Source: Lucifuga dentata
Lineage: Eukaryota; Chordata; Actinopteri; Ophidiiformes; Bythitidae
Length of the DNA stretch: 64,000 bases
Reading direction: 5' to 3'
Assembly (NCBI GenBank): GCA_014773175.1
Contig: VXCM01000116.1
Coordinates: forward strand, 62,001 to 126,000
A program made the position numbers and the translations under genes. The notes under the pieces were generated by a model. The model was given only the letters and a program-made list of their open reading frames with translations. It searched no databases and was not told the DNA's origin. Shown here piece after piece: positions 10,715-22,900 of this stretch (positions are counted from its first letter, which is position 1; each line of letters starts with the position of its first letter).

Positions 10715-11496
10715 GTACGGAGCCCTTTAGGGGTCATATGTGGGGAAAAAAAAAAAANNNNNNNNNNNNNNNNNNNNNNNNNNNNNNNNNNNNNNNNNNN
10801 NNNNNNNNNNNNNNNNNNNNNNNNNNNNNNNNNNNNNNNNNNNNNNNNNNNNNNNNNNNNNNNNNNNNNNNNNNNNNNNNNNNNNNNNNNNNNNNNNNNN
10901 NNNNNNNNNNNNNNNNNNNNNNNNNNNNNNNNNNNNNNNNNNNNNNNNNNNNNNNNNNNNNNNNNNNNNNNNNNNNNNNNNNNNNNNNNNNNNNNNNNNN
11001 NNNNNNNNNNNNNNNNNNNNNNNNNNNNNNNNNNNNNNNNNNNNNNNNNNNNNNNNNNNNNNNNNNNNNNNNNNNNNNNNNNNNNNNNNNAAAAAAAAAA
11101 AAAAAGTCAGTGAATAAAGTCACTAACTCAGTACTACTTTTACAATGTTCTAGTGTTTGGCAGTTCCAACAGTGTATTCTTGTGCATTTATAATGGTTAA
11201 TTCTTTTACGAGAGCTGACTTAAACGTAGCAAAACAGCTCTGTTGCATGCGCTGTAGCTTTGACCTATTGTTTCAGAAGAGAAAAAAAAAAACAGCAAAA
11301 AAAAAAAAAGNAAAAAAAAAAAAAGGGAAAAAAACAAGAAAAAAAAACTAAGAAAAATTTTTTTAAACTTCCAACTAATTTTTACCTCCCACATTTTTTT
11401 TCTTCCATGTCTCCTTAGAGGCATCGTTTTTTTTGTTTTTTTACCCACTTTTTTAAAATTTATTTTTTCACACATGACCCCTAAGGGGCTCCCTAG
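10715..11496. mobile_element. Inverted-repeat element, CTACGGA/CCTTAGG family, copy B (contains gap)
   Basis: The left end reads GTACGGAGCCCTTTAGGGG. The right end, reversed, reads CTAGGGAGCCCCTTAGGGG followed by TCATGTGTG. It shares TIRs, internal CTCCTTAGAGG palindrome (about 11410) and TTTTTTTACCCAC text with copy A at 3661-3943. An N gap (10758-11090) and a single N at 11311 fall inside, so the true length is unknown. Confidence 0.55.
10758..11090. other. Assembly gap (333 N)
   Basis: Unknown bases flanked by A-runs on both sides, inside an inverted-repeat element that probably defeated assembly. Confidence 0.95.
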
Positions 11497-12083
11497 ATTT
11501 GTATTTGTTTGAGACATTATTCACTGATTTGAAGCAGTGGTGTCACTAGGCTAGGGTTGGTGTCACCCAGTGCAGGATCTCACGGTGTCACCCCCCCCCC
11601 CCCCNCCCCCCCCATGGACCTCCATCCATACCAGGCCATACAGAATCCTTTATAATTTTTTTGTACCAATGCTCGTAAATCGTAATTCCTGTATATCACT
11701 GAATATAATGGCAATAGTAGTTCATAAACAACTAGCAAAATTAAAATTACACCTTTAAATTAGAATGTCATATGCACAGCATGTATTTACTTTGACATAA
11801 TTTCAGGTGGTTAAAGTGAAAATTCTGTAAGAAAACAATAGAATTTGAAGTAAAAACGGTTAAGAACTTCATCAAACTTATGTTCATTTTCACAGTAAAC
11901 TTTATTATTTGCATAATCAATAACAGCCCAAATAATGGATAAGTTGCAGACAAAATGTGCCTTGTTCTTTCGGCTTGCTGAAGAAGCTGTTTTTTAATTT
12001 TACTATTCTTTTATACTGTGTTCCTCGCTCCATTTCAACAAGCGCTACTGGCTGCAAGTGGAAAATGGGTAATGGCTAATATA

Positions 12084-12121
12084 CTACAGGGGTAGCATAT
12101 GCTAATATGCTACCCCTGTAG
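12084..12121. repeat. Perfect inverted repeat, 15-bp stem and 8-nt loop
   Basis: CTACAGGGGTAGCAT is followed by eight bases and its exact reverse complement, ATGCTACCCCTGTAG. There is no U-tract or partner gene, so a terminator reading does not apply. It could be a short foldback remnant. Confidence 0.85.
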
Positions 12122-12889
12122 TAATTAAAGCCACATATCGGCTCCGCCCAATTTTATTGTCATTTATAAGTGAATAATGTATCGATTTACCCAAATGATG
12201 AATTAGGCAGTGTAGCATTACTGGAACAACTGCAGTTTGATAAATCTATGATTATGTTTTTTGTTTGGGATGAAATAATCAGTTTTTAGACTGCATCTGC
12301 GTGGAGGCCTGCTGAAGCCACGCATACATCACCTTCCCCCTTCACAGACACAATACACATTAACTTTAACATATGGATGAGCACCCAGGAACTCCTCAAG
12401 ATCCCCTGCTGTTCTTTTCCCCTCGTTTAGTTGTAAAACCTGCAGGACAGATACTGTAGGACAACGAAACAGAACTTCTAAATTTCTCTGACCTCCCAAA
12501 CACCATGGTAACCAGAGGTTATCACCTTAGAGAGACATGGTAACACTTTGATCTTTAAAGCTCCTCTGCAATAAAAGAAAAGAACATACAGTCACTCTTA
12601 TCTGCATTTGAGTATCTCACAAGCTCCCTTCCCCAAATGGTCACTTCAATGGCTCCAGATTGTCTACAAGCCAAGGACTTCACAGAATTAAAGAACTGAT
12701 CTCACTACACCAAATAAGACTTTTAATTCAGAATCTATTTAGTAAACAAGAAGATATCTGAATTTACAATAATGTTTAGAGTCATTAAATGAGTTGCCAT
12801 CTCTCTCTCTCTCTCTCGAGTACCTTAAAACTATGTTCAGATATTGAAATTCATTTTCAATACTGCATGCTTTTCTTGTATTTGTGTTT

Positions 12890-13022
12890 ATTTAAAGGAT
12901 TTAGTTTTATATGTGTTACATTTCTCCAACACACTTCTGAAATCACAGAACATCANATTTAAAGGATTTAGTTTTATATGTGTTACATTTCTCCAACACA
13001 CTTCTGAAATCACAGAACATCA
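12890..13022. repeat. 66-bp duplicate-N-duplicate join
   Basis: 12890-12955 equals 12957-13022 with N at 12956. Probable unmerged contig overlap. Confidence 0.85.
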
Positions 13023-13479
13023 TACTGTCATTTTATGGTCCTTTAAGTTCACACAAAATCTGTTTTAACAATCTGCAACAGTCTAAGCTTTTGTTTTATC
13101 TTTGTAATGTTTAGAATACTTGCATTGATGTAGAAATAGATTTAGTTAAGTAAAGATCATCAGATTTCATAATAAAGTGTTAGATGTTTAGATTTTGTGA
13201 TAAAGTCCTATTAGAAAACGAAAGAGGTGATTTGTGTAACATGGTTTTACTTGTGCCAGCATGTCATACTGTGAATTTACTATGTGAAATTTCTTTTTTT
13301 TTTCTTTCTTTTTTTTCTGTCTGCATATATAGTTGTGGTATATGCCAAGATTGGCACAACCATTTTTTTATATATAACTACGTGAAATTTCTATGTATCA
13401 TGCTTTGACAATGGGGAATGAGTGGACTTAGTATAAGTATAGGTTATGTTTCTGTAATATCACAGAAATTAAGCTGCTC

Positions 13480-14560
13480 CAGGCTGCTGCCTGCCTTCAT
13501 GACATCATCAGGAAAAGCTCCTATGAGAACAAAGCATGGGCGTGTCCTTCACAACGCGCTAAGGGGTTTTCTCTTTAAAACTCCACGCAGCCCATTGTTT
13601 TCGCTTTTTCTCTCTTATGCTCTCTTTTGCTCTTAGGCTTTTGTTCCTGCTTTTTGTTCCTGCTCTTCTGTTCCGGCTTTTTTCCCCGGACTTTCTTTTT
13701 ATTCCTCTCTTTATTCTCTTTTCGCTCCGGGAAGCTCACGTCCCTCTCCACACCGCGTGGCGGCTTCTCTTCTCTTCTTGTCTCCTTTCTTCACCGCTGC
13801 TAAAACAAAGGCTAGCGGTTCTTTAGTTTAAAGTAATCTCAAGTACTTTATTAGCTGTTCTAAGAAGTTTTTGCCTAAATCAGCGATAGATGTTATCACG
13901 ACCTCCATGTGATTTCATTCAAGCTATTCAGTTCTAGCTACGGTTAGTTCTCTAAGTTAGCTGCTCTGCCACGTGTCATCGGCTCCGCTGACCACGTTGG
14001 GTAAACTCCAGCACTGCAACCCGGTTTGACCTAAAGTCCAGCTCCCAGCTCCAGCTGTTCGTTGAGAAGTGCGCTGATCTGGTTCCAAAGGAAGACCCGT
14101 TTGTTCGAATCCGTGACGACAGCCTCAGTCCGAACATCCTACCCGAATCCTGAGGACTGCCTGCACCATGCTTTGACTTCACACGATGTGACCAAGCTGC
14201 TGAGTGCCTGAGTCAAGACTGGTGATCCGACTTTCCCACATCATTGGAGTGACTAAGCCCAACGTAAGATCGTGGCTTTGCCGATGTTAAAGTGATGCAG
14301 CCTAACTACGTTATTTTCCCATTTCCATATCTTTCTTACTAACCATTTTCTATTTTCATAATAATTCCGTAAAGTAAAGCTAGACTCAGTCAACGTTAGA
14401 ATAGGTTAGGATTTTATTTTGAAAATCCACCAGTTTTCCGTTGTCAAACCTGGTTTTCATTTCTCACATAATATCTACCTCATTTGTATATTTTTATATT
14501 TCTCATCTGTAAATAAATGTTAACCTGTGCAATAGTACTTTGTTTGCCTGTTTCAGTTCG
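13480..14560 (+). repeat. Unclassified repeat, possibly a solo LTR
   Basis: The composition differs from its neighbours: a TTTAAAA box at about 13576, a long pyrimidine-rich tract with repeated TTTTGTTCCTGCT (about 13580-13800), then a balanced segment and AATAAA at about 14512. This order (TATA-like box, leader, polyadenylation signal) resembles an LTR. I cannot define TG...CA ends, a target-site duplication or any internal viral-type gene. It might equally be a 5' leader of an unrecognised transcript. Confidence 0.25.
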
Positions 14561-15883
14561 GAGAAGAAATCACTGGATGAGTCAAAAACCATTACTTTTC
14601 AGGTTTGAGCCCGAATATTAAGTTAAGATCTGAGACTGAATATTAATTAATCAAAATATTAAGTTTAAACGACTTAGTTTTCCACATAACGTAAATGGTG
14701 TCCAATTTAAATAGGATTAATATTTCTTTATTGAAATTATGATCTTAACATTGCAACTTTGCACGCCATTGCTTTACCTTAATATTCATATGATACAACT
14801 GTTATGCATACTATATATGCTACAGCAGCCTTTTTTAAACTCAACGATTGGATCTAATAACGAATATATTTTTTAATTGTGATGGTTGTGACTGGTGGTG
14901 GTTTTTTTACACGTTTTCTTGGTTTCAGATGTGTCAATGCCATATGCATATATGTATAATATCTGTAGATGTTATACATGTGATACAGATGTTATACAAA
15001 TAAAAGTTGTACCAATAAAACTCATATATTTTTATATTCATAAAGGCTGTCTATTTGCAGTCAAATAAAATGTACAATTATTATGATTGCACAGAAAGCC
15101 GAGATACAAAACATGATGGACAGTGAATATGAGTGGGTTATGATGTGGAACACTTTTTAGAATGAAGAATTTGCATTTAGAAAATTTTGTTTTATTGAAG
15201 ACAATCCAGAAAGTTAACAACAAAATATTAAGTTCCATCAAACAGTAACTAACTGATTTTGGCAAATTTGCCCAGCATTCATACAATAAAAGTAGAAAAG
15301 GCAATTTGATAAATTCTAACAACTTATGCTTTTCTCAGAAAATATTTTACATAATCACACAGATCCAAACTTACATCTCTAAATCAAAGTTCAGCAGTGC
15401 TGCAAAATAAATACTAAGATGCGCACATACACACTTAAAATAGATAAACATGTGGGATGCAGTTAATCTCATTGTTCTGGGTTCTAGAGATTTCAAGACA
15501 GTAATGAGCACATCACCTGAACGAAGGCACTACTGGATTCAGTTCTTTGGATGTCAAAAGATACTTAATGCAGTTTAGTATAGTAGGTCAACATAACAAT
15601 AAAATAAGTATTCTGTATGAGTTGAAAACATTAGCAGAGATGTACAGAGATAAAGCAGGCAAAGTTTAAGTAGTTTTGCTACATGTTGGCAACATTTGGT
15701 CTTTTCGTTGACTTGTAAAAGCTTCCAACTCTTGTTTGCCAGTTAATGTTCAATGGTATCACTTAAAAGTTTCAATTACAAAAAACATTTCACTAGATAA
15801 ACTTTGCTTCAAGTACAACACATTTAAAATTTCATCCATTTATTCTATTTCCCAAACCAAACATTGAAATATACAGATTTAAT
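14561..15883. other. Intergenic DNA / possible ulk1 3' UTR
   Basis: AT-rich with no ORF of interest. A minus-strand AATAAA (TTTATT at 15839-15844) could serve ulk1, about 0.8 kb beyond its stop. Others occur further on (e.g. 15191). Confidence 0.35.
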
Positions 15884-16357
15884 TTAAAGGACCATAGCAC
15901 CCATTTTGCATGTTTGAGCCTAATATTGTAAGGTTACTGTCAATCATTTCCTAAAGGTATTTCAACTTTCCTGATATTTTGCAAAATCTCTTAATCTTTC
16001 AAAAGAAAATATTCAAGCGGTACACCCACCTTAAAAATCGATGTTTCACCAGCTAATAGTTACGCAAAATTATGAAGTCACGGTCGTTTAAATTTTTCAA
16101 TAAACGCAGATCTTCTTTTGGGACTATATTCCCCGGTGGAGACAAACATTCACTCCGTGCTTTTTCTTGCGCTTAAATGCTAAAATTACGAAACTTCGAA
16201 AAATCTTGAATACACGTGTTGTTCACAATGATGGATTACCTATCCCAACAACATTTCAAGTATCAAAAAGCTGATTTTAATAACTTAGTTACCTTACATG
16301 TATAAAAATTGAATGTATTAGGCTCAAACATGCAAAATGGATGGTATGGCCCTTTAA
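15884..16357. mobile_element. TTAAAGGACC foldback MITE, copy 1
   Basis: The ends are inverted copies: TTAAAGGACCATAGCACCCA and, reversed, TTAAAGGGCCATACCATCCA, both continuing TTTTGCATGTTTGAGCC. The interior is itself largely palindromic (ATTTTGCAAAATCTCTTAATC; GGGACTATATTCCCCGGTGG). There is no ORF. The TTAA termini would fit a piggyBac-like target site, but this is inference. It lies about 300 bp beyond the ulk1 stop codon, probably in the 3' UTR. Confidence 0.75.
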
Positions 16358-16649
16358 AACAAATTCTTAAAAATATTTACCTGACTAAAGTATACAATCA
16401 ATCACAGCAAAATCTGCTTTCAAGAATGCATCAAAAACAGGACTTCTTCTCTTGTTTATGCATTTGTATAAAGGTTACAGACTGGTTGGTGGGTTTAGAG
16501 CAGATACTCTAGTGGTCATTTCCCTTAAGAGAGATCAAAGTGCTTTTTGTGTGTTAACAGTCTAAGAAGGTCCATCTACACTTTTGGGAGATGGATGAAG
16601 CATGAAAACACAGTTAATGTAGACGCAGGTGTAGAGCTCATGGATGCTG

Positions 16650-19600
16650 TTAACACTGCAGAGCAGAAAGGCGCCGCTCAATATACTGTTTACCTGAAAA
16701 CAACAGAGAGAAATTCAAATGACCAAAAATCCTATCAAGAACAGTAAAGTTTAAGAATGTAGTAAAGATATTGTGTAAATCCATATACGTGTGTGGTGTG
16801 TGTGTCATGGTGCTTACACGTACATTTATCTACGCTGTCAATGTCCTTTTGCTCAGTGAGGTTTTGGGACAGACCCTCCATCAGCAGAAGAGCTTTATGG
16901 TAGCACTGAACTGATGTTGTGCCATGGTGGAACATCTCATCTAAAGCTGCAGATTGTACCTGGATTCAATAAAATACACACAAACTCACACACAAATGTT
17001 GTGATAAACTACATACATGCCGGAAAGAAAGAAATGGATTTGGAGCGAATGTCAGTCGCTGTTGTGAGGCGAACTCACCATGTTCACGGTGTGACTGTAG
17101 ATGAGCTTCTCTGCTGTGAGTCCACTGAAACGGTCCATGAGCTTCTGTTTGTCCAGTAGGAAGCCCTGTAGTTGATTGCTGAGGGAGCGACAGTGTGTTA
17201 CGCAGCTCTTGTACAAATCATTCAGCTTCTTGATCACTGTACATGGGAGACAGTTCACAATACATTATTTTAAACCTTCAACACAGCATACAAATACAGT
17301 AGGTCACATCATTATGACCACCACAACAGAAGTACCTTAAAGGACCATACCACCCATTTTGCATGTTTGAGCCTAATATATTTAATTTTCATACATATAA
17401 GGTGACTGACAATGATTTCTCAAAGTACACTACTGGAAAGTGAGTTAATTTTTTTTCCTACCTTCCAGACCACCACTGTTCATTCTGGTACACTGTTAAA
17501 ATCAACTTGTTGATACTTGAAATGTTCTTGGGATAGGTAATCAATCCATCATCGTGAAAAACACGTGTATTCAGTTTTTTTTTGGTTTTTTTGGGGTTTT
17601 TTTTGTAGAAATCACGTAATTTTAGCGTTCAAGCGCAATAAAAAGTGTGAAGTGAATGTACGTCTCCACCGGGGAATATAGTCCTAAAAGAAGACCTGCG
17701 TTTATCAAAAAATTTAAACGACCTGACTTCGTAAGGCTGCGTAGCTATTTGCAGGCAAAACAACGATTTTTAAAGTGGGTGTATCGCCTGCATATTTGAT
17801 TCTGAAAGATTAAGAGATTTTGCAAAATATCAGAAAAGCTGAAATACGGTTTTAACCTTTGGGAAATGACTGTCAGTAACTTTTACTTGTAGGAAAATTT
17901 AATGTATTAGACTCAAACATGCAAAATGGGTGGTATGGTCCTTCAATTGGTAAAGCAGCATGAGGTAATTTTCATGTTGGAGGCTCTGAATGGGAGCAAG
18001 GGATGGCTTTGAATTATAGATCATAAGATGTCAGTAAACATTAATGACAATCCTAAATTTTGTAAGGACTGTGAGGGTGCGGGTGAATTTAGTTTTCTCT
18101 GTAAGAAGCTATTGATTGCTTGATATGCTCAATAAGAAAACAATCATTGAGTAAGGCTGATAAGACATGTATTTTTACATCACAGTTATGGCTGGTCAAA
18201 ATTTAAATGAACACTTTTAAATCATTGGTCTCACCTTGCTTAACTGTGGCAGAGGGAAGAAGATGACCTTGTTTAATATTCTCTTTAGCAGTGTGCAGTG
18301 CCGATGCCAGAAACTCTTCAGCCTTCATGTACAACACTAACTGCTCTGCATTGCTGGAACACATAATGGAGGGATGACGTTCTCAAGAAGATTGGTGAGA
18401 ATATGTTGGGAAAGTGTGAAAACCACACGCATCTCACCTCCACTCTCTGCTGAGAAGGCTGATCTGATCAGTCAGCAAGCTCTGCTCCAGAAAGGACACA
18501 TCAGGACTGCTGCTGGCATCCAGGCCTGGGTCTTTGGAGGAAGCCAGTTCCATGACACAGTGGACAAAAGCCAAGGTGAAACGGAGATCACTCAGAGCAT
18601 CTGTGTGCGTTTGCTTTGAAAACAAGACAGATACAATGTGAACATCCATCCTCTAAACTGTCAAACTCAAGGCCTGGGAGCCACATCCGGCCGCAGTACA
18701 ATTATATCTGGCCCATGATAATATTTGATTTCCCTTGAGAAAAATTACAGTTTTCTGACTATTTTTGATTGCCTGTGATAAAACCTTTTCATTGGAAATG
18801 AGTCAGTGAAACACTGCTGATATAGAGGAAGACATAAAAAAAATGATGCTAATGTGTTATTTATTTTGAATTTGAGCTCTCCTTTGTCTGTTTTTTTTTT
18901 CCATACTTCTGGTTTGTTCTGAATTCCATAAGATGTCTTGAAGTTCATATTAGTCTATGAATAATTTGTCATAACACCTCTGATGAAAACAAGGCCAATT
19001 TAAGTCTGTTTTCATTAAAGGTTGACCCTGTGTGGCCCTCGATTCAGACCCAATTTTTTAATTTTGGCCCCCTCTCTGAGTTTGACACACCTGCTCTATA
19101 CCTATTTATCCTGGACAGGGTCATGGGGCTGGAGCCTATCACGGCATTTAATGGGCCAGATGCAGCGTACTTTTGTTTATTTTATGTTGATTTATATATC
19201 TACTCTGTGCCTGTAATAAAAACAGCCTGCAAGCATCTGATCATTTCACTGTATCATCACAGTGTTTGTTTGTACCTCCATCAGTGTATCTTCAGGGAGC
19301 TCTGGAGGGTGAAAAATCAGCCTGCTGTGTGGAATAACATTCATGGCATCGCTGTCGCTGGCTCTACGGCCTCTTTTCTGTAGCGGACGACTGCTGAAGA
19401 GCCAGGGTGAGCTCATGTAGTTAGGGCAGCCTGCAGTTAAAACAAAGACAAGTAAAACTTAATCATGAACAGCTGAAATATACAGAATTATCAGAGCTTG
19501 GAAGTAGAAGATGACATATTCTACGTTTACAATAACCAGATGGCTTCTTATTATGTACTATAGTTGAGAGAGAGTCATAGAGAAATAAACGCAAATAACA

Positions 19601-19927
19601 TTGGCTGCTGGTTTATGTCTTCAAAGTCAAAATAGGCAAAGAAAAAATGACCTCATGTAGACCACAAAAACCTGTTGTACTTGGGTTGAGCCTGATGTTG
19701 ATATATTTCATCCAAATAACCTTCTTTCTTATCATTGGGATATGCACATGCAAACGCCTCCTCAACAGGAAGTCAATATTCAGGGGTGTTGGAACACTTA
19801 CCTGTGAACATCTTTGATAATGTTGTATCAGGAGGCGTGTTTCCTCTGGATGGAGAGCCTATCGTGAATACTACAGCAGGAGGGCTGTCTGAGGACTGAC
19901 AACCTTTGTAACAACCACTAGGTAGAG
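16650..19927 (-). CDS. ulk1: ulk1 exons 21-27: mTORC1-site block and C-terminal EAT/MIT domain
   Basis: Exon 21 encodes [17 protein letters not shown]; Ser608 there corresponds to the Ser-Pro site phosphorylated by mTORC1 in mammalian ULK1 (family knowledge). From [10 protein letters not shown] (end of exon 22) to the stop lies the C-terminal domain of about 220 residues that binds ATG13 and membranes. It contains [99 protein letters not shown] and the terminal [14 protein letters not shown]. The stop TAA is at 16650-16652. Introns here host a foldback MITE (17337-17947) and a hAT-like MITE (about 18658-19094). Confidence 0.92.
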
Positions 19928-22900
19928 CTGCAGGAACAAATAAGAAGAGTTTAAGTCAAATGGCTAAGATGCCCTTGGAAGCTGCAGCTCAGTACACTAT
20001 AAATAAATACCCATGGTCATAACCCCAATTACCTCAAAACACAGATTTTTAAGTACTGCATGCTACAAACATTAAGTAATTGTGCCAAAAACAATAATGG
20101 TAGAAAGCAAGGTTCACAATGACTGTTTTATATACTGATCATATTAACACTTGAAGCCTTCCCTTTAAAGGACTTTAGATGATATCTTCATTAATTAGTC
20201 TATAACTGCACCTTGTGTGGCTGTAACAGCTGTACTTATCTTTCCTCATCTGTGACAGAACTACACAAACAGCTTTACATAAACAAAGATGATATCAGCC
20301 CAACTTGACCTAGTTGTGCCATGTTACACTGGTACCTGTCACGTCCATGCTTTTCTCGCAGTTGAGGCTCTTGTCACTTCCTTCTTCCAGAAGGCGACCT
20401 CCGAAGGCAGCCTTAAGTAGCACGTCAGACAGCCAGCCTGTGCTGAGTGACCTGGATATTAATACATCCACAGACATGACTATTTAATGATAGATGGCTT
20501 ATATGACACATGTTATGCATGTTCAGAACACAGGCTTTCATATCAATGGCATACATTATGGTTTCATCCAAATTTTGCACTAGTGCACTAGTTTTAAGTG
20601 AATTTTAAAAAACAAAATCAGCAAAATAAAATGCAAATCAATTGCTAATGTGAATAAACTTAAGCGAGCGTGACAAGAATTTATAATTTCACTGGACATC
20701 ACGTGTAACATGGGCTCCTGGCCTGATTCAAACTAGTCTAATTTTGGGCCTTCAGGTGGAGTAGCAGCAACACTTTGCAGGCAGTAAAAGAAACAAAGGC
20801 TAAAACAATCTCAGCCAAGTGTTAATTCTTTTGGGATATTCAGTTTTTTTATTTTTAGCACAAATTCCCAATGCTAATAAAACGGGTAGATAGGAAAACA
20901 TTTTTGACAAAACATTTTTCAATGCAGAATGGATATAATATACTATATTACAACAATGGTTCTAACTATAAAAATAATACTACATACATTAATATTATCC
21001 ACTGACCTTTTAGTACGGCCTTTATAATTGGCTGATATCCTGTTATAGTTGGTCTGTGAAGCAGGGGTCAGGTCAGACTGCAGGTTTGGAACTGGCCTGT
21101 TTCCATTGGCAATTGTTGATTGAGCTGGCTGCTGAAGAAAATTTGAATATTCTAAAAGATGTCGTATTGATAATGTGTATATTGTTGGATAATAAAGACA
21201 GAAAATTGATCCCTCTCTTAAAGAACCTTTACCCCAAAATTAATCTTATGTTATTACTGTTTCATTAATATGGATTATAGATGTTTTAGAAGCTGACCTT
21301 GGGGATCTGACATTCAGGACTTTGTATCTGAATTTTACGCCTGGTTCTGGAAGTGGGCTCCATCCCAGGAGAGCAAATGAGCATCCCAGTCGTTGTGCTG
21401 AGGGGGAGATTCTGCTCTGAGCTCTTTGGGGTGGTTCCTACTGCAGAGTAAAGAGGATTACAGATATTTCAGCAAAAAAACAGTGAGTCAGCCTGTTTTA
21501 TAAATGATCAACACTCACTTGACCTGAAAAACTCTTTGCCTCATAACAAAAATATTGTCACACAGCTACAAAAATATTGCCACACAGCTACATTTCCACA
21601 TAGGCGTACTGAGTGCAACCAGTTCAGGCATGTTGTCAAAAGGAATCACTATCTTCAGAAAAAATAGATGAAACAGACTGAATGAAAGTCATTACAGGCT
21701 AAATTAATAACACCTGGCAAACACTGAACACAACAGATTGAAGTTATTTATCAGTATCTAATGATGGATTTTTCTTTAAACTCCGATGTGTAGCTGTAAT
21801 AGTGTAACATAGAGAGTTGGTGTGAAGGGCAAACTCATCAGACAACCCAAACAGGTAAAACAAAGATCAATACTAACGCTTACCTGGTGGGGAAGACTGT
21901 TGTGGTGTGGCTCCTCCAGATGTTTGCCTTGGGGAGCTGAAGCCTGAACCTGGACCTGGAGCTCCACATCCTGGAGAGCTTTCATTACTCCTGTCAGCAC
22001 AGCAGAGTGTGACTCAGTGACATGAAGCCCAGTTAGAGAGTAAAGAAGTAAAGAATGGGTAATAAAAAGATGCTGAGGTAGGGTGGAGATTGATGGACTA
22101 TTTTTCTCCTTTAGAAGCAGGGTGTACGTGTTATGAAATAGGATAGTTGAGAAAGTACACTTGCCTGGTGGAGGGTGTAGGTTGCAGGTTCTGCTCCATA
22201 CGCTGGTAGTTGTGGATCTGAGTTGGGACAGGAATGGGCACAGTGTGGCTATAGTTACTGTCACCAAACTCAACAGGCTTACTGCGGGGATGAAAGAGGA
22301 AGAGACAGAATCAGATCTGGAGGAAGGGTGATTTTGTAGATTTTACAAAGGAATGGAAAACAATATTGGACACATTCTTCAGCCGACCAAAACCTAAACC
22401 CACATTTTTTACCTAATGGGCTTGGAAGGACAGCTTATCGGTGAAGAGGCAGGAGGTGTCCTNCCCACATTTTTTACCTAATGGGCTTGGAAGGACAGCT
22501 TATCGGTGAAGAGGCAGGAGGTGTCCTGCCTGCAGCTCCCAGATCTCCATCAGACAGTAGTGAACTTCTGGCAAAAGCAGTAAGAAACACAGCATGTTAA
22601 TGAGCTGAACTAATGAGCTGAATTTGGGCAGTGGTGCCTAAAAGTTAAAGAAGTGAACTCATGACCGAAAGGTTGCCAGTTCAATCTTTGGACTGGCAGA
22701 AGAAATCAGGGTTGGGGAGGTAAATGAGCAGCACCCTGCCCTGCCTCATTATCACCACTGAGGTGCCCTTGAGCAAGGTACCTAATCCCTAAATGCTACA
22801 GCAGAGCTGTTCGGTGGCCAGCAGAGAAGTCTGTGGTTGTATTGAGCAGCTTCGAGATATGAATGTGTGTGTGATGTGTGAGCAGGGCATTCCTGCAAAT

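Larger units (their letters stand above)
11497..13430. other. Intergenic, no gene seen
   Basis: Contains a C-run with one N (about 11591-11613), a perfect 15-bp-stem hairpin at 12084-12121, a short CT repeat at about 12801, and a 66-bp duplicate-N-duplicate at 12890-13022. No conserved ORF is recognised. Confidence 0.5.

Noticed and set aside
12084..12121. Hairpin as a transcription terminator
   Set aside because: Intrinsic terminators are bacterial; the window is a vertebrate genome and no U-tract follows.
21776..22273. 165-codon minus-strand frame across ulk1 exons 16-17
   Set aside because: It reads the exons in the wrong frame and through introns; the phase-consistent ulk1 exons explain the sequence.
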